Shown here in pieces: positions 1 to 10,237 of a stretch of DNA of 64,000 nucleotides (the first letter of the stretch is position 1; each line of letters begins with the position of its first letter). Under the pieces are notes generated by a model. That model had not been told where the DNA came from. It was given only the letters and a program-made list of their open reading frames with translations, and ran no database searches. Made by a program: the position numbers and the translations under genes. The DNA comes from Betaproteobacteria bacterium. GTDB taxonomy: Bacteria; Pseudomonadota; Gammaproteobacteria; Burkholderiales; Burkholderiaceae_D. The stretch is taken from positions 26,476 through 90,475 of the forward strand of contig JANYFL010000009.1 in NCBI GenBank assembly GCA_025362735.1, given 5' to 3'.

Positions 1-1026
1 ACGGCCAAGCCAGCCTCCCCGAATGAGGAAGCGGTCGAGCGCGCGCTGCGTCCCAAGGCGCTGGAAGAATACGTTGGTCAAATCAAGATTCGCGAGCAGC
101 TCGAAATCTTTATCAGTGCCACGCGTCAACGCAAGGAAGCGCTTGATCACGTGCTGCTATTCGGTCCACCGGGATTAGGCAAGACCACGCTGGCCCACAT
201 CATCGCGCATGAGCTCGGCGTCAATCTGCGCCAGACCTCCGGACCGGTGCTCGAACGACCCGGCGACCTGGCTGCTCTGCTCACCAATCTCGAAGCCAAT
301 GACGTGCTGTTTATCGACGAGATTCATCGGCTTTCGCCAGTCGTTGAAGAAATTCTCTATCCCGCGCTGGAAGATTTCCAGATCGATATCATGATCGGTG
401 AAGGCCCGGCGGCACGCAGCGTGAAGCTCGACTTGCAACCCTTCACACTCGTCGGCGCCACCACCCGAGCTGGCATGCTCACCAACCCATTACGTGACCG
501 TTTCGGCATCGTTGCACGGCTGGAGTTTTATACGCCGGAGGAAATCTGCCGCATCGTCACGCGTTCGGCCAGATTGCTCAATGCGCCCATCGTCGAGGAC
601 GGCGCACTCGAAATCGCCAAACGCTCACGCGGCACGCCACGCATCGCCAACCGTCTGCTCCGCCGCGTGCGCGACTATGCTCAGGTCAAGTCCGATGGCC
701 GCATCACCGCCAAGACTGCCGACGCCGCCCTGCGCATGCTCGACGTCGATGCGGTCGGCTTCGACGTCATGGACCGCAAGCTGCTCGAAGCCATCCTGCA
801 CAAATTCGACGGCGGCCCCGTCGGCATCGACAACCTCGCCGCTGCCATTGGTGAAGAGCGCGAAACGATTGAGGATGTGATCGAGCCTTATCTGATTCAA
901 CAAGGCTTCTTGCAGCGCACACCAAGGGGACGGATTGCGACGCTGGCGGCATATCGGCACTTTGGACTGACTGCACCGCAACGGGATGTACAGTCAGGGA
1001 GCGGAGATTTGTGGGAAGAGACTTAA
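1..1026 (+). CDS. ruvB: Holliday junction branch-migration helicase RuvB (5' end outside window)
   Basis: RuvB is the hexameric AAA+ motor that, with RuvA, drives branch migration of Holliday junctions before RuvC cuts them. The reading frame is open from base 1, so the true start lies upstream; only about 10-15 residues should be missing against the usual ~350. Visible motifs are the Walker A loop GPPGLGKTT (from base 163), the Walker B DEIHR, the sensor segment GATTRAGML and an arginine-finger region [10 protein letters not shown]-terminal winged-helix part ends in YRHFGL, followed by a short extra tail. The gene ends in TAA at 1024-1026, 12 bases before the next start. Confidence 0.97.
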   Translation, partial: TAKPASPNEEAVERALRPKALEEYVGQIKIREQLEIFISATRQRKEALDHVLLFGPPGLGKTTLAHIIAHELGVNLRQTSGPVLERPGDLAALLTNLEANDVLFIDEIHRLSPVVEEILYPALEDFQIDIMIGEGPAARSVKLDLQPFTLVGATTRAGMLTNPLRDRFGIVARLEFYTPEEICRIVTRSARLLNAPIVEDGALEIAKRSRGTPRIANRLLRRVRDYAQVKSDGRITAKTADAALRMLDVDAVGFDVMDRKLLEAILHKFDGGPVGIDNLAAAIGEERETIEDVIEPYLIQQGFLQRTPRGRIATLAAYRHFGLTAPQRDVQSGSGDLWEET

Positions 1027-1038
1027 GGAGAGTATGGG

Positions 1039-1350
1039 TTGGATACAACAGTGAGGCGTGCCCGGTCCATCCCTTTGGTACTGCTGGTTACTGTAATCGG
1101 AATGTCCGCCTTTTCCGCTTATCAGTGGAGGCATGATGCCGGGCAGGCCCACGAATTTTGTGAAGCCATCAAACTTGGTTCCTCTGGTGAAAGTGTCATT
1201 GCAGCAGCTTCAGCAAACCATGACATGGTCAGGATAAAGTCTGACGCTACAGCTTTTCAAGTGGTGTTTGGTACTTGGCACAGCTGCAAATGTAGTGGAT
1301 TAATTGCAAATGGCCAGGTTGTTCAACGCAACATGCGATGTATCGATTAG
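1039..1350 (+). CDS. Small membrane-anchored or secreted hypothetical protein
   Basis: This 103-residue product is not a family I recognise. It starts at TTG with an AAGGAG eight bases upstream; an ATG at 1033 in another frame stops after six codons and is not credible. A hydrophobic stretch at about residues 12-27 follows several arginines, as in a signal anchor. The rest is a small soluble domain with four cysteines (one early, a CKC pair, one near the end), which could form disulfides or hold a metal in the periplasm. It follows ruvB closely and may be cotranscribed with it. Confidence 0.6.
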   Translation: MDTTVRRARSIPLVLLVTVIGMSAFSAYQWRHDAGQAHEFCEAIKLGSSGESVIAAASANHDMVRIKSDATAFQVVFGTWHSCKCSGLIANGQVVQRNMRCID

Positions 1351-1409
1351 CAAACAAAGTATCGTAACTTCCCCCGTTACAGCGTAGATTATTTCAATGG
1401 AAAAACGCG

Positions 1410-1781
1410 ATGACCAACAATCCTGTCGGCTGGTTTGAAATCTATGTGCAGGACATGGCTCGTGCGAAGAAATTTTACGAGTCCGTGTTTCAGCTCAAGC
1501 TGGAAAAACTCGACAATCCGGAACCGGAGATGTGGAGCTTTCCGGGGAATATGGAAAAGTATGGAGCACCGGGTGCCTTGGTCAGAATGCCGGGCTTTCC
1601 TTCTGGCGGCAACAGCACCTTGATCTACTTTGTTTGCGCCGACTGCGCCGTTGAGACCAGTCGCGTTGTCGCAGCGGGTGGGCGCGTTCAGAAAGAAAAG
1701 TTTTCGATTGGCCCATACGGTTTTATTTCTCTGGTCTTTGATACCGAAGGAAATATGATCGGTTTGCATTCGATGCAATAG
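1410..1781 (+). CDS. VOC-superfamily (glyoxalase-like) protein, copy 1
   Basis: This 123-residue protein has one vicinal-oxygen-chelate half-domain: an N-terminal WFEIYV strand, the helix RAKKFYESVF, and the closing DTEGNMIGLHS. The histidine normally found in the first strand is replaced (GWFEIYV), so metal binding is unlikely to follow the glyoxalase I pattern. Related short VOC proteins are often annotated as glyoxalase or bleomycin-resistance proteins without a known substrate. The next gene is a paralogue with about 71% identity by direct comparison (87 of 123 positions, no gaps), which indicates a tandem duplication. Confidence 0.85.
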   Translation: MTNNPVGWFEIYVQDMARAKKFYESVFQLKLEKLDNPEPEMWSFPGNMEKYGAPGALVRMPGFPSGGNSTLIYFVCADCAVETSRVVAAGGRVQKEKFSIGPYGFISLVFDTEGNMIGLHSMQ

Positions 1782-2054
1782 TTTGTCAGCCGTCAGCCGA
1801 GGCGCCATTTCCGATTGGCATCTTCCGTGTCTTCATGAATAGGGTACTGGCTCATCAGCTTCTCTCCCCCTGGTGGATAGATCCCCAATATAAGTTCACT
1901 TTTTTATCGTGGTCTTTTATGTTTCGCCGGGTTGGCGTTTCTGGCTGCGCATGAAAATATTCTCAAATGCCAGCTTAATCATTCTGTGAAGTCATCAAAC
2001 ATATGGTCTTCACTTCACTGATCAATTAATAATATTTTCATGGGGGAAATTACG

Positions 2055-2426
2055 ATGGCCGCCAATCCGGTCGCTTGGTTTGAAATCTATGTGCAAGACA
2101 TAGACCGCGCGAAAAAATTTTACGAATCGGTGTTTAACATCAAGATGGAAAGACTCACCAATCCGGATCCAGAAATGTGGAACTTTCCAGGAGTGATGGA
2201 CAAATTCGGATCCCCGGGGGCCATTGTCAAAATGCGCGGCGTTCCATCAGGTGGTAACAGCACGGTGGTTTATTTTAGTTGTAAAGACTGCGCAGTAGAG
2301 ACTGCCCGCGCTGTTAAAGCGGGGGGGCATCTTCACAAGGAAAAATCGTCGCTCGGCCCCTATGGATTCAGTTCTATGGTGATCGATACCGAAGGAAATT
2401 TGATCGGACTGCACTCAATGCAATAG
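2055..2426 (+). CDS. VOC-superfamily (glyoxalase-like) protein, copy 2
   Basis: This is the paralogue of the gene at 1410, also 123 residues when started at the ATG at 2055. That start is preferred over the ATG at 2040 because GGGGGAAA lies just upstream and the product then aligns end to end with copy 1. It has the same architecture (WFEIYVQD, RAKKFYESVF, DTEGNLIGLHS) and the same missing first-strand histidine. The substrate is unknown. The 273 bases between the copies contain no gene, so copy 2 probably has its own promoter. Confidence 0.85.
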   Translation: MAANPVAWFEIYVQDIDRAKKFYESVFNIKMERLTNPDPEMWNFPGVMDKFGSPGAIVKMRGVPSGGNSTVVYFSCKDCAVETARAVKAGGHLHKEKSSLGPYGFSSMVIDTEGNLIGLHSMQ

Positions 2427-2462
2427 CCCGCCGTGCAACGCACAGTAGATTTCCGTACAGGA

Positions 2463-3215
2463 CTACTGCAAAGCAAGCCAATGCAACTCGTTTCCTTCTA
2501 GCCTTAGACCGCCACCCCGAACGGGCTTACTTTCCAAATCCCAATCCGGCAAGACCCAACGTTCACAGGCTTGTGCATCCACTTCGAGTTGATGCCGTGC
2601 AGGCCGATGCGTATGACCATGTATCAACGTGGTGATGTCACTCTCTCTAAACAATTGCTCAACCGCATTAGCGTTGACGTCCATGATGGCGAGGCTTTTT
2701 TGTTTCTTTGAACGCTCACTCTGGCGACGCATATCGGCCGCAGTCGCATGACGTTCAGCGAGCGGCTTGGCAAGGAAGACCGCTTGCCATTGCGGATCAC
2801 GAACCATCCGCCGAAAGGCCTGATAGTCACGGTCATCAGTACAAAGTGCATCACCATGACTGAGCATAATGGTTCGCTCACGAAATTGAGCCAGATGCGG
2901 GTCGGAAAGAATAGTTGCGCCAGTTGCGCGGGCAAACTCCGGGCCAATCAGAAGATCGCGATTGCCTGCGATGAAAAACAGTGCGATACCGCTATCTGTC
3001 AGGCCACGAAGCTGCTGGATGATGCGCTGGTTGAAAGAATCGTCGCTGTCATCGTCGCCGATCCAGTACTCAAACAGGTCACCGAGAATATATAAACGTT
3101 CGGTCTGACCGATCACCGAACGTTCAAGAAAATCAGTGAAGGCTTGTGTCGTTGCCGGATGCTCGGCACAGAGGTGCAGATCGGAAATGAATAGTGCTTC
3201 GGCGCATTGACTCAT
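2463..3215 (-). CDS. lpxH: UDP-2,3-diacylglucosamine hydrolase LpxH
   Basis: LpxH removes UMP from UDP-2,3-diacylglucosamine to give lipid X, the fourth step of lipid A synthesis, at the cytoplasmic face of the inner membrane. The 250 residues match the family's usual ~240 and carry the calcineurin-type di-metal motifs in order: SDLHL at 11-15, GDLFEYWIGDD at 45-55, GNRD at 84-87, HGD at 120-122 and GHTH at 200-203. It lies 21 bases downstream of ppiB on the same strand, a pairing common in betaproteobacteria, so cotranscription is likely. Confidence 0.95.
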   Translation of the reverse strand: MSQCAEALFISDLHLCAEHPATTQAFTDFLERSVIGQTERLYILGDLFEYWIGDDDSDDSFNQRIIQQLRGLTDSGIALFFIAGNRDLLIGPEFARATGATILSDPHLAQFRERTIMLSHGDALCTDDRDYQAFRRMVRDPQWQAVFLAKPLAERHATAADMRRQSERSKKQKSLAIMDVNANAVEQLFRESDITTLIHGHTHRPARHQLEVDAQACERWVLPDWDLESKPVRGGGLRLEGNELHWLALQ

Positions 3216-3236
3216 GATGTCGCGCCGAAGCGAGTA

Positions 3237-3728
3237 TCAGACAATCTCGGCGCGTTCGATGATCACATCTTCAACCGGTACATCCTGATGCATGCTGCTG
3301 CGTCCGGTTTTGACTGCTTTGATTTTTTCGACCACCTCAGTGCCTTCAACCACTTTGCCAAACACGCAATAACCCCAACCCTGCTGAGTTGGCGCAGTGT
3401 GATTGAGAAAATCATTGTTGGCGATGTTGATGAAAAACTGGGCGCTGGCGGAATGCGGATCACCAGTACGAGCCATCGCAACGGTGTATTTGTCATTCTT
3501 GAGACCGTTATTCGCTTCGTTCTCGATGGGCTCATTCGTTGATTTCTGTTTCATGCCCGGGGCAAAGCCACCACCCTGAATCATGAAGCCGTTGATGACA
3601 CGATGGAAGACCGTACCATCGTAGTGACCGCTCTTGACATATTCGGTGAAATTGGCGGCGGTCCTGGGGGCTTTTTCCGCGTCGAGTTCGATGGAAATAA
3701 CGCCGTGATTGGTATGCAGTTTGATCAT
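3237..3728 (-). CDS. ppiB: Cytoplasmic peptidyl-prolyl cis-trans isomerase (cyclophilin)
   Basis: This cyclophilin catalyses cis-trans isomerisation of X-Pro bonds during protein folding. The ATG at 3728 gives 163 residues, the PpiB length, and the protein begins directly with the first cyclophilin strand MIKLHTNHG. Upstream in-frame starts would add unrelated residues. Conserved segments include [14 protein letters not shown], which carries the catalytic Arg, then the [17 protein letters not shown] stretch and the W in [12 protein letters not shown]. There is no signal peptide, so it acts in the cytoplasm. It forms a probable operon with the upstream TPR gene and lpxH. Confidence 0.95.
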   Translation of the reverse strand: MIKLHTNHGVISIELDAEKAPRTAANFTEYVKSGHYDGTVFHRVINGFMIQGGGFAPGMKQKSTNEPIENEANNGLKNDKYTVAMARTGDPHSASAQFFINIANNDFLNHTAPTQQGWGYCVFGKVVEGTEVVEKIKAVKTGRSSMHQDVPVEDVIIERAEIV

Positions 3729-3812
3729 GATGATTCCGTCTGAGGTAACAAATAAAAAGAAATGCGCTTGATGGCAAGAGTCCCAGGCTGACAAAACGGT
3801 CAGCAGACCGTC

Positions 3813-4373
3813 TTATTTTTTGGTGGCAGCAGCTGCAGGCTTCTTGCTTCCGTAGCTGTCGAGATCGCGAATCAGCGCGAGCTTGCCTTGAGCCGAAGCA
3901 TTATTGGCCTCCAGCTGCAGCGATTTGTCATAAGACTGGGTCGCCAGCTTTGCATACACATCACCCAAATTTTCATAAGCGACGGCATAGCTAGGGTTGG
4001 CGCGAATCGCCATCTCCAACGCGGCGCGTGCTTTATCGTATTGGCCTTGTGCAGCGTACAGCACAGCCAGATTATTGTAGGGTTCAGGCAGTTCAGGGAA
4101 GTCCTGGGTCAGTTTCAAAAACAAGGCCACGGCATCTGCTGATTTACCTTGGCGAGTCAGAATCAAACCTTTGAGAAAGCGCATCTCCACGTCGGCGGGC
4201 TTGGCTGTCAAAACTGCATCAGCACGTTGGGCAGCCGCATCGAGCTGACCGGCTTTAATGAGCGCGTTGACCTCTTGCGGCTCATCAGCATGAGCTGGGG
4301 CCACGCTGACAGACAAAGCCGCCATAAGTGAAAATAAAACGGGACGAAAGATGGAGCGGAGAAAGTGGCGCAT
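3813..4373 (-). CDS. Secreted TPR-repeat protein
   Basis: This 186-residue protein is exported. From the ATG at 4373 it begins with a basic N-end and a hydrophobic core, and a probable signal peptidase site follows the AHA before DEPQ. The remainder is made of tetratricopeptide-like helical pairs, for example the stretches starting at residues near PADVEMRFLKG, PEPYNNLAVLYAAQGQ and PSYAVAYENLGDVYAKL. It ends in a Lys/Ala-rich tail. TPRs are protein-interaction scaffolds; this one probably works in the periplasm, partner unknown. It precedes ppiB on the same strand. Confidence 0.85.
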   Translation of the reverse strand: MRHFLRSIFRPVLFSLMAALSVSVAPAHADEPQEVNALIKAGQLDAAAQRADAVLTAKPADVEMRFLKGLILTRQGKSADAVALFLKLTQDFPELPEPYNNLAVLYAAQGQYDKARAALEMAIRANPSYAVAYENLGDVYAKLATQSYDKSLQLEANNASAQGKLALIRDLDSYGSKKPAAAATKK

Positions 4374-4594
4374 GAGGATTCCGTGATGGTTCCGGTAGGT
4401 GTGAGCGATGCTATACTTCGGGCCGCTGTAAAGGAGGCGCAATTCTAACAAAAATACGGTTCTAGCCGATTGAATTGCACGCTGATCACGGTCTGTGAAT
4501 CAGATTCCTACTTTACACCCTCCCCTTTTTGATTGGTCTCAGCAGTTGATGCTTCATTCATTGCTTTTCCGTATCACTCAACAATAATCTGTTC

Positions 4595-6064
4595 ATGCTG
4601 AAGATTTACAACACGCTAACACGCGATAAGCAGACCTTTACGCCGATAGAACCGGGCAAGGTCAAGATGTATGTATGCGGCATGACGGTCTATGACGATT
4701 GTCACATTGGTCATGCACGCAGCGGTGTCGCCTTCGATGTGGTGCAGCGCTGGTTGCGTGCTTCGGGTTATGCGGTCACGTTCGTGCGCAACATCACCGA
4801 CATCGACGACAAGATCATCAAGCGTGCGACTGAAAATGGTGAAACGATTTCGCAACTCACCGCACGCTTTACTGCGCATATGCATGAAGATTTCGGCCTG
4901 TTGGGAATCCAGCAACCCGACCTCGAACCGCGTGCAACGGACTACATTCCGCAAATGCTCGATTTGATCGGCAAGCTTGAACACAACGGCTTGGCTTATC
5001 TTGCCGATGATGGTGACGTCAATTTCTCGGTGCGTAAGTTTGCAGGCTACGGCAAGCTTTCCGGTAAATCACTTGAGCAACTGCGTGCCGGTGAACGCGT
5101 CGCTGTCGATACCGGAAAGCAGGATCCGCTCGACTTTGTACTCTGGAAACATGCCAAGCTAGATGAACCCGTAGAAGCCAAGTGGGAATCAGCATGGGGC
5201 ACAGGCCGACCGGGCTGGCATATCGAGTGCTCGGCGATGGCCTGCCATACCTTGGGCGAAACATTTGATATTCATGGCGGCGGCGCAGACTTGCAGTTTC
5301 CCCATCACGAAAACGAAATTGCTCAATCCGAAGGTGCGCACAGCAAACCGTTTGCGCGGATCTGGATGCACAATGGTTTCGTCAATGTGGACGATGAAAA
5401 AATGTCCAAATCTTTGGGCAATTTCTTCACGATCCGCGATGTCCTCCAAGTGCTGGGCGAACGTTATGGTTCCAGAGAAAAAGCGGCCGAGATCTTACGT
5501 TTTTTCCTGTTGCGCACGCATTACCGCAGTCCGATCAATTATGCTGACACGCTGATTGATGACGCGAAAAGTGCGCTGACGCGGCTTTACACTGCATTGC
5601 GTACCGTCGAGGATGACGGACAAGCCATTGATTGGAACGAATCACATGCACAGCGCTACAAGCAGGCACTGGATGATGATTTCAATACCCCCATCGCGCT
5701 TTCTGTGCTGTTTGATTTGGCCAATGAAGTCAACAAAACCAACTCTCCATTATTGGCTCGACAACTCAAAAAACTTGCCGAAGTACTTGGCTTACTGAAG
5801 CACAATGCAACAGCTTTTCTACAAGGCTTGCACATTTCAATTGCACTAACCGGCAATACTGCGCGTTCCAGCGTAGGAACTTTAGATCCGACTGTAACGT
5901 CTGCGTTAACTGAACCGTCCCAGATTCAAAAGCAGATTGAAGCGCGCGCTATTGCCAAGAAAGCCAAAGATTTCAAGGAAGCCGATCGTATACGCAATGA
6001 GTTGTTGAACCAAGGTGTCATACTTGAAGATTCAGCCAGTGGTACCACCTGGCGACGTGCCTGA
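4595..6064 (+). CDS. cysS: Cysteinyl-tRNA synthetase
   Basis: CysS is a class I aminoacyl-tRNA synthetase that charges tRNA-Cys. The 489 residues are close to the usual ~460-490. It shows the HIGH signature as HIGHARS near residue 37, zinc-ligand Cys28 in YVCGM, the WHIECSAM and HHENEIAQ zinc-site segments, and the KMSKS loop near residue 270. The C-terminal tail [10 protein letters not shown] is typical of the anticodon-binding end. The gene is divergent from the TPR gene; the 220 bases between them hold both promoters. Confidence 0.98.
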   Translation: MLKIYNTLTRDKQTFTPIEPGKVKMYVCGMTVYDDCHIGHARSGVAFDVVQRWLRASGYAVTFVRNITDIDDKIIKRATENGETISQLTARFTAHMHEDFGLLGIQQPDLEPRATDYIPQMLDLIGKLEHNGLAYLADDGDVNFSVRKFAGYGKLSGKSLEQLRAGERVAVDTGKQDPLDFVLWKHAKLDEPVEAKWESAWGTGRPGWHIECSAMACHTLGETFDIHGGGADLQFPHHENEIAQSEGAHSKPFARIWMHNGFVNVDDEKMSKSLGNFFTIRDVLQVLGERYGSREKAAEILRFFLLRTHYRSPINYADTLIDDAKSALTRLYTALRTVEDDGQAIDWNESHAQRYKQALDDDFNTPIALSVLFDLANEVNKTNSPLLARQLKKLAEVLGLLKHNATAFLQGLHISIALTGNTARSSVGTLDPTVTSALTEPSQIQKQIEARAIAKKAKDFKEADRIRNELLNQGVILEDSASGTTWRRA

Positions 6065-6108
6065 TTCTTGTTAAGCCCCATTACATCTGCTTCCTGGAAA
6101 CTGCATCA

Positions 6109-6753
6109 ATGCCCCGTACCCCTCTCACTGCGCTTAACTGCCCTGGCTACTGGGATGAAGCACGTGCTGATTTGATCAAGCGGGATCGCATTCTTCGGCG
6201 CTTGATTCCGAAGCATCCGGATGTATTTCTCAGCAGCCGTGGCGATCCTTTCGTGACTTTGGCTCGGTCAATTACAGGTCAGCAAATCTCGGTCAAGGCT
6301 GCCGATTCGGTCTGGGGCCGGGTTGTAACCGCTGTACCACGCATGACGCCCGGTGCCTTTGTCAGCGCGGGCCATGACAAACTGTCCACTTGTGGCTTGT
6401 CGAAGCGCAAATGCGAATACATCCTCGATCTGGCCGAGAAATTCAAATCAAAACACGTCCATCCGCAGCAGTGGGATGAGATGGATGACGAGGCCGTGAT
6501 TGCCGATTTGATCCAGATTCGTGGGATCGGACGCTGGACGGCGGAGATGTTTTTGATATTTAATCTGCTTAGGCCGAATGTTTTGCCCCTGGATGATGTG
6601 GGCCTGCTCAAATCGATCAGCCTGCACTATTTCAGCGGCGAGCCGGTGTCGCGCAGCGAAGCGCGCGAAGTAGCGGATAATTGGGAACCTTGGCGCACCG
6701 TCGCCACCTGGTATTTATGGCGGGGACTGGATCCAGTCCCCGTTGAATATTAA
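6109..6753 (+). CDS. DNA-3-methyladenine glycosylase II (AlkA-like, HhH-GPD)
   Basis: This 214-residue base-excision glycosylase should remove alkylated purines from DNA. It has the helix-hairpin-helix segment IRGIGRWTAEM followed by PLDDVGL, where the aspartate is the catalytic residue of the HhH-GPD family. The N-terminal AlkA fold extension is absent, so it belongs to the shorter class. It sits 44 bases after cysS and 17 bases before accA, all on one strand. The last codons contain a perfect 20-bp palindrome, listed separately. Confidence 0.92.
   Translation: MPRTPLTALNCPGYWDEARADLIKRDRILRRLIPKHPDVFLSSRGDPFVTLARSITGQQISVKAADSVWGRVVTAVPRMTPGAFVSAGHDKLSTCGLSKRKCEYILDLAEKFKSKHVHPQQWDEMDDEAVIADLIQIRGIGRWTAEMFLIFNLLRPNVLPLDDVGLLKSISLHYFSGEPVSRSEAREVADNWEPWRTVATWYLWRGLDPVPVEY
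6722..6741. repeat. Perfect 20-bp palindrome at the glycosylase/accA junction
   Basis: GGGGACTGG at 6722-6730 is followed by AT and then its exact reverse complement. It lies inside the last codons of the glycosylase gene, 29 bases upstream of the accA TTG start. As RNA it could form a stable nine-pair hairpin just upstream of the accA ribosome-binding site. No U-run follows, so it is not a standard terminator. Confidence 0.55.
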
Positions 6754-6770
6754 GTTAAGAGGAGTTCATT

Positions 6771-7742
6771 TTGAAAACTACTTTTCTCGATTTTGAACAG
6801 CCGGTCGCCGAGCTAGAAACCAAAATTGAAGAACTGCGTTTTGTGCAGGACGATTCAGCCGTTGATATCTCCGAAGAGATTGGCCGTCTGCAAAAGAAAA
6901 GCGAGGGCCTGACCAAGGACCTCTACGCCAAACTAACGCCGTGGCAGATCGCACAAGTCGCGCGTCATCCACAACGTCCCTACACGATGGACTATGTGCG
7001 CGAAATCTTCACCGATTTTCACGAACTGCATGGTGACCGGTCGTTTGCCGATGATCTTTCCATCGTCGGCGGTCTGGCACGCTTCAACGGGCAGGCTTGT
7101 ATGGTGATCGGTCATCAAAAGGGCCGCGATACCAAAGAACGGGCGATGCGCAATTTCGGCATGCCCAAACCTGAGGGTTACCGCAAGGCCAAGCGCCTGA
7201 TGGAACTAGCCGAGAAGTTTGACTTGCCGGTCTTTACATTCGTTGATACGCCCGGTGCCTATCCCGGCATTGATGCCGAGGAGCGCGGCCAATCCGAAGC
7301 CATTGGTCACAACCTCTATGTTCAGGCGGCACTCAAGGTGCCCATCATCGTCACCATCATCGGTGAGGGCGGCTCCGGTGGCGCCCTTGCAATTGCGATG
7401 GGTGACCAGGTCTTGATGCTGCAATACGCGACCTATTCGGTCATCTCGCCCGAAGGTTGTGCTTCGATTCTCTGGAAAACCAATGACAAGGCACCTGAAG
7501 CGGCCGAGATCATGGGCATCACTGCACATCGACTAAAAGCCCTCGGCCTGATCGACAAGATCGTCAGCGAACCGGTGGGAGGTGCGCATCGTAATCCTCA
7601 GCAAATGGCGACTTTGCTCAAGCGTGCGCTGGCCGACGCCTTGCGCCAATTCAAGGGCATGAAAACTTCTGAGCTGCTTGCCCAACGCCATACCCGCCTG
7701 ATGAGCTATGGCAAGTTCAAAGAAACTACGGCCAGCAACTAA
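6771..7742 (+). CDS. accA: Acetyl-CoA carboxylase carboxyltransferase subunit alpha
   Basis: AccA and AccD form the carboxyltransferase that makes malonyl-CoA for fatty acid synthesis. The 323 residues match the family length. Conserved segments include [11 protein letters not shown], the VGGLARFNG strand, [10 protein letters not shown], the oxyanion loop [11 protein letters not shown] and [14 protein letters not shown]. The start is TTG at 6771, supported by GAGGAG six bases upstream. The 3' end overlaps the tilS start by 35 bases, suggesting coupled translation. Confidence 0.97.
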   Translation: MKTTFLDFEQPVAELETKIEELRFVQDDSAVDISEEIGRLQKKSEGLTKDLYAKLTPWQIAQVARHPQRPYTMDYVREIFTDFHELHGDRSFADDLSIVGGLARFNGQACMVIGHQKGRDTKERAMRNFGMPKPEGYRKAKRLMELAEKFDLPVFTFVDTPGAYPGIDAEERGQSEAIGHNLYVQAALKVPIIVTIIGEGGSGGALAIAMGDQVLMLQYATYSVISPEGCASILWKTNDKAPEAAEIMGITAHRLKALGLIDKIVSEPVGGAHRNPQQMATLLKRALADALRQFKGMKTSELLAQRHTRLMSYGKFKETTASN

Positions 7743-9150
7743 ACCGCAATCTTCTGGCCGGAACGATCTGGCCATTTTCGTCGATGCGATTCAGCATGCG
7801 TTGACGCGAAATTTCAAGGTCGGCACGATTCCGGTCGTGGCCGTCGCCTACAGCGGTGGCGCCGATTCCACCGTTCTGCTGCATGCCGTCGCCGCACTTC
7901 ATCAACAGCAACAGCTCCGTGCAATCGCTCTTCACGTCCACCACGGGCTGAGCACCAATGCCGATCAGTGGCTGCAACATTGCGCTGAGACTTCCGTTTC
8001 ACTTGAGCTTCCCTTCTTTGCCGAACGCGTCAAACTGAATCTCTCAGGTGGAAAATCGCTCGAGGCCGAAGCGCGCCAGGCGCGTTATGCGGCTCTCCAG
8101 GGCCTTTGCCAGACGCATGGTGTACTGGCCTTGCTCACGGCCCACCATGCGGACGATCAGGCTGAAACGGTGTTGTTGAACCTGTTGCGTGGTGCCGGTA
8201 TTGCGGGACTGGCCGGAGCCGCATCGCAGCGGGCCTTCGGTGATCTGATGCTGCTACGGCCCTTTCTCGAAATCGGTGCGGCACAAATTCGCCAACTCGT
8301 TAGTGAGCAAGCATGGTCGTTCATCGAAGACGAATCGAATCAGGACAAGCGTCACACCCGCAATGCCCTGCGTCATGAAGTCATGCCGGTTCTGAAGCGC
8401 ATTTTTCCGGCCGTCACCACGCGTTTGACGCAAACCGCAGCGCATTCCGCCGAAGCCCAGGCGCTACTCGACGATATCGGCCGTGAAGACCTGGAACAGA
8501 TGCAAAGCCGAGAGCTCGATGGGAATAACGAATTGCACATCGACGGCCTGCGCCAGTTGAGCCGTCCGCGCGCGGCCAATGCGTTGCGCGTCTGGTTTCG
8601 CACCCGGGCGCGGCAAACGCCGAGCACCGCCGCTCTCAAAGAAATGCTCGATCAGTTACTGGACAGCCACAATGACGCGCAGATCAGCCTGATTCACGAC
8701 GACCTCGCGCTACAGGTATATCGCGGACGCGTCTATGCCCGGCCAACCGTCGAAGCCACGGCACAGCAGGCCCTGACGCGTCCCTTGATTTGGCAGGGCG
8801 AGTCTGAACTGGTCGTACCCGAATGGCATGGCAAGCTGTTGTTCCGGGCCGATACCGCAGTCGGTATTCCCGTACCTCTGTTGCGCAGTAGTCAACTGAC
8901 CTTACGGGCCCGTCATGGCGGCGAGCGCATCAAGCTGCACCCCAACCGGCCCAGCCGCAGCCTGAAAAACCTATATCAGGAATCCGGCATTCCCCCTTGG
9001 CAGCGCGTACAACTTCCCCTGCTCTATGCGGCAGACCAACTGATTTTTGCAGCGGGCCTGGGCATGGCTGTAGCAGCGCAGTCCCAGCGCGTCACGAGTG
9101 ATCGCGAGTCCGCCGAAGACCTCATTCAAATCGGCTGGCAAGCTGACTAG
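7708..9150 (+). CDS. tilS: tRNA(Ile)-lysidine synthase
   Basis: TilS uses ATP and lysine to convert C34 of the CAU-anticodon tRNA-Ile to lysidine, so that it reads AUA. The PP-loop motif SGGADS is at residues 49-54, followed by LLHAVAAL and the [19 protein letters not shown] segment that forms the ATP site. At 480 residues it is a long form with the substrate-binding and C-terminal domains ([12 protein letters not shown] near the end). The start at 7708 lies inside accA; the first ~40 residues are a variable lead before the PP-loop domain. Confidence 0.95.
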   Translation: MASSKKLRPATKPQSSGRNDLAIFVDAIQHALTRNFKVGTIPVVAVAYSGGADSTVLLHAVAALHQQQQLRAIALHVHHGLSTNADQWLQHCAETSVSLELPFFAERVKLNLSGGKSLEAEARQARYAALQGLCQTHGVLALLTAHHADDQAETVLLNLLRGAGIAGLAGAASQRAFGDLMLLRPFLEIGAAQIRQLVSEQAWSFIEDESNQDKRHTRNALRHEVMPVLKRIFPAVTTRLTQTAAHSAEAQALLDDIGREDLEQMQSRELDGNNELHIDGLRQLSRPRAANALRVWFRTRARQTPSTAALKEMLDQLLDSHNDAQISLIHDDLALQVYRGRVYARPTVEATAQQALTRPLIWQGESELVVPEWHGKLLFRADTAVGIPVPLLRSSQLTLRARHGGERIKLHPNRPSRSLKNLYQESGIPPWQRVQLPLLYAADQLIFAAGLGMAVAAQSQRVTSDRESAEDLIQIGWQAD

Positions 9151-9176
9151 GGGCCTCTCTGTCATGTTGACGACTG

Positions 9177-9196
9177 TGTGCTGAGCGTTCAGCACA
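9177..9196. terminator. Hairpin between convergent tilS and permease gene
   Basis: TGTGCTGA at 9177-9184, loop GCGT, then TCAGCACA at 9189-9196 make a perfect eight-pair stem in the 66-base gap between convergent genes. No clear T-run follows on either strand, so termination by it is uncertain. Confidence 0.35.
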
Positions 9197-9216
9197 TGCA
9201 GTCTGCTATTTCTGCA

Positions 9217-10179
9217 TCACCGGATGACGGCATGGGCAACGCTCATATAAATCGGGATGCCAACCAGGATATTGAGCGGGAAAGTGATTCCCAGCGACAG
9301 GCCAAAATACAGGGAAGGATTAGCTTCCGGGATGGCGTAACGCAGCACGGCGGGCACAGCAATATAAGAGGCGCTCGCGGCCAGCACCATCAGCAGTCCC
9401 GCATCACCGGCGGGCAGAACGAACAGCCACGCCAATGCCAGTGCCAAGGTGGCATGCAGTAGCGGAGCCAGAATCGCATAAGCGATCACCAAAGGCGATT
9501 GACCGCGTACCTTCGGCAGATTGCGTGCGGCCATCAGGCCCATGTCGAGCAGGAAAAAAGCCAGCATGCCATTAAAAAGATCGCCGGAAAAAGGCTGCAT
9601 AACCGCTTTGCCTGTATCCCCGGTCAGGATGCCGACGACCATGGCACCGAGCAGTAGAAGCTGGGCACCGTCGGTCAGGGATTCATGCAGAATCTTGCCA
9701 AGACCCGCTGAAGTAGTGCTCTGCATCGGCCCCGTCTTTCTCAGACGATTGGCAAAGAGGACGGCCATGATGATGGCCGGTGATTCCATCAATGCCATCG
9801 CGGCTGCCATGTGTCCGCCGTAAGCCAGCCCGTGCGACTCAAGGTATTGCACCGCCGTAATGAAAGTCACGGCACTGACCGAACCATAGGTCGCCGCAAT
9901 GGCGGCGGCATCATAGCCAGGCAGGAAACGCCGGAGAATCTGATAACCGATGGCGGGAATGGCCACGGCCAGAAAGATTGCGCTGGCCAGCGTAGTGGCG
10001 ATCTGCGGTGTCAGTCCCGAATGAGCCAGCGAGAAGCCGCCCTTCAAACCCAGCGCCATGAGCAGGTAGAGCGAGAGAAAGCGCGAGATCGGCGCAGGTA
10101 TTTCAAGATTGGATTTGACGAGTCCGGCGCAAACACCCAGGACAAAAAAGAGTATGGCTGGATTAAGCAGGCTTTGCAT
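9217..10179 (-). CDS. SbtA-type sodium-dependent bicarbonate permease
   Basis: This 320-residue inner-membrane protein has about ten hydrophobic segments arranged as two inverted halves. It matches the Sbt_1 family (formerly DUF897): PAILFFVLGVCAGL at the start, ALGLKGGFSLA, ATYGSVSAVTFITA in the first half and ASASYIAVPAVLRYA in the second. Cyanobacterial SbtA imports bicarbonate with sodium; in heterotrophs the role is less certain, perhaps supplying bicarbonate for carboxylases. The ATG at 10179 has AAGGAAC upstream. It is divergent from a LysR regulator that probably controls it. Confidence 0.85.
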   Translation of the reverse strand: MQSLLNPAILFFVLGVCAGLVKSNLEIPAPISRFLSLYLLMALGLKGGFSLAHSGLTPQIATTLASAIFLAVAIPAIGYQILRRFLPGYDAAAIAATYGSVSAVTFITAVQYLESHGLAYGGHMAAAMALMESPAIIMAVLFANRLRKTGPMQSTTSAGLGKILHESLTDGAQLLLLGAMVVGILTGDTGKAVMQPFSGDLFNGMLAFFLLDMGLMAARNLPKVRGQSPLVIAYAILAPLLHATLALALAWLFVLPAGDAGLLMVLAASASYIAVPAVLRYAIPEANPSLYFGLSLGITFPLNILVGIPIYMSVAHAVIR

Positions 10180-10237
10180 GATGAGTTCCTTTCTGGAACG
10201 GCATACTAGCGGCGGCCATCAATCGAGTAAAATCAAT

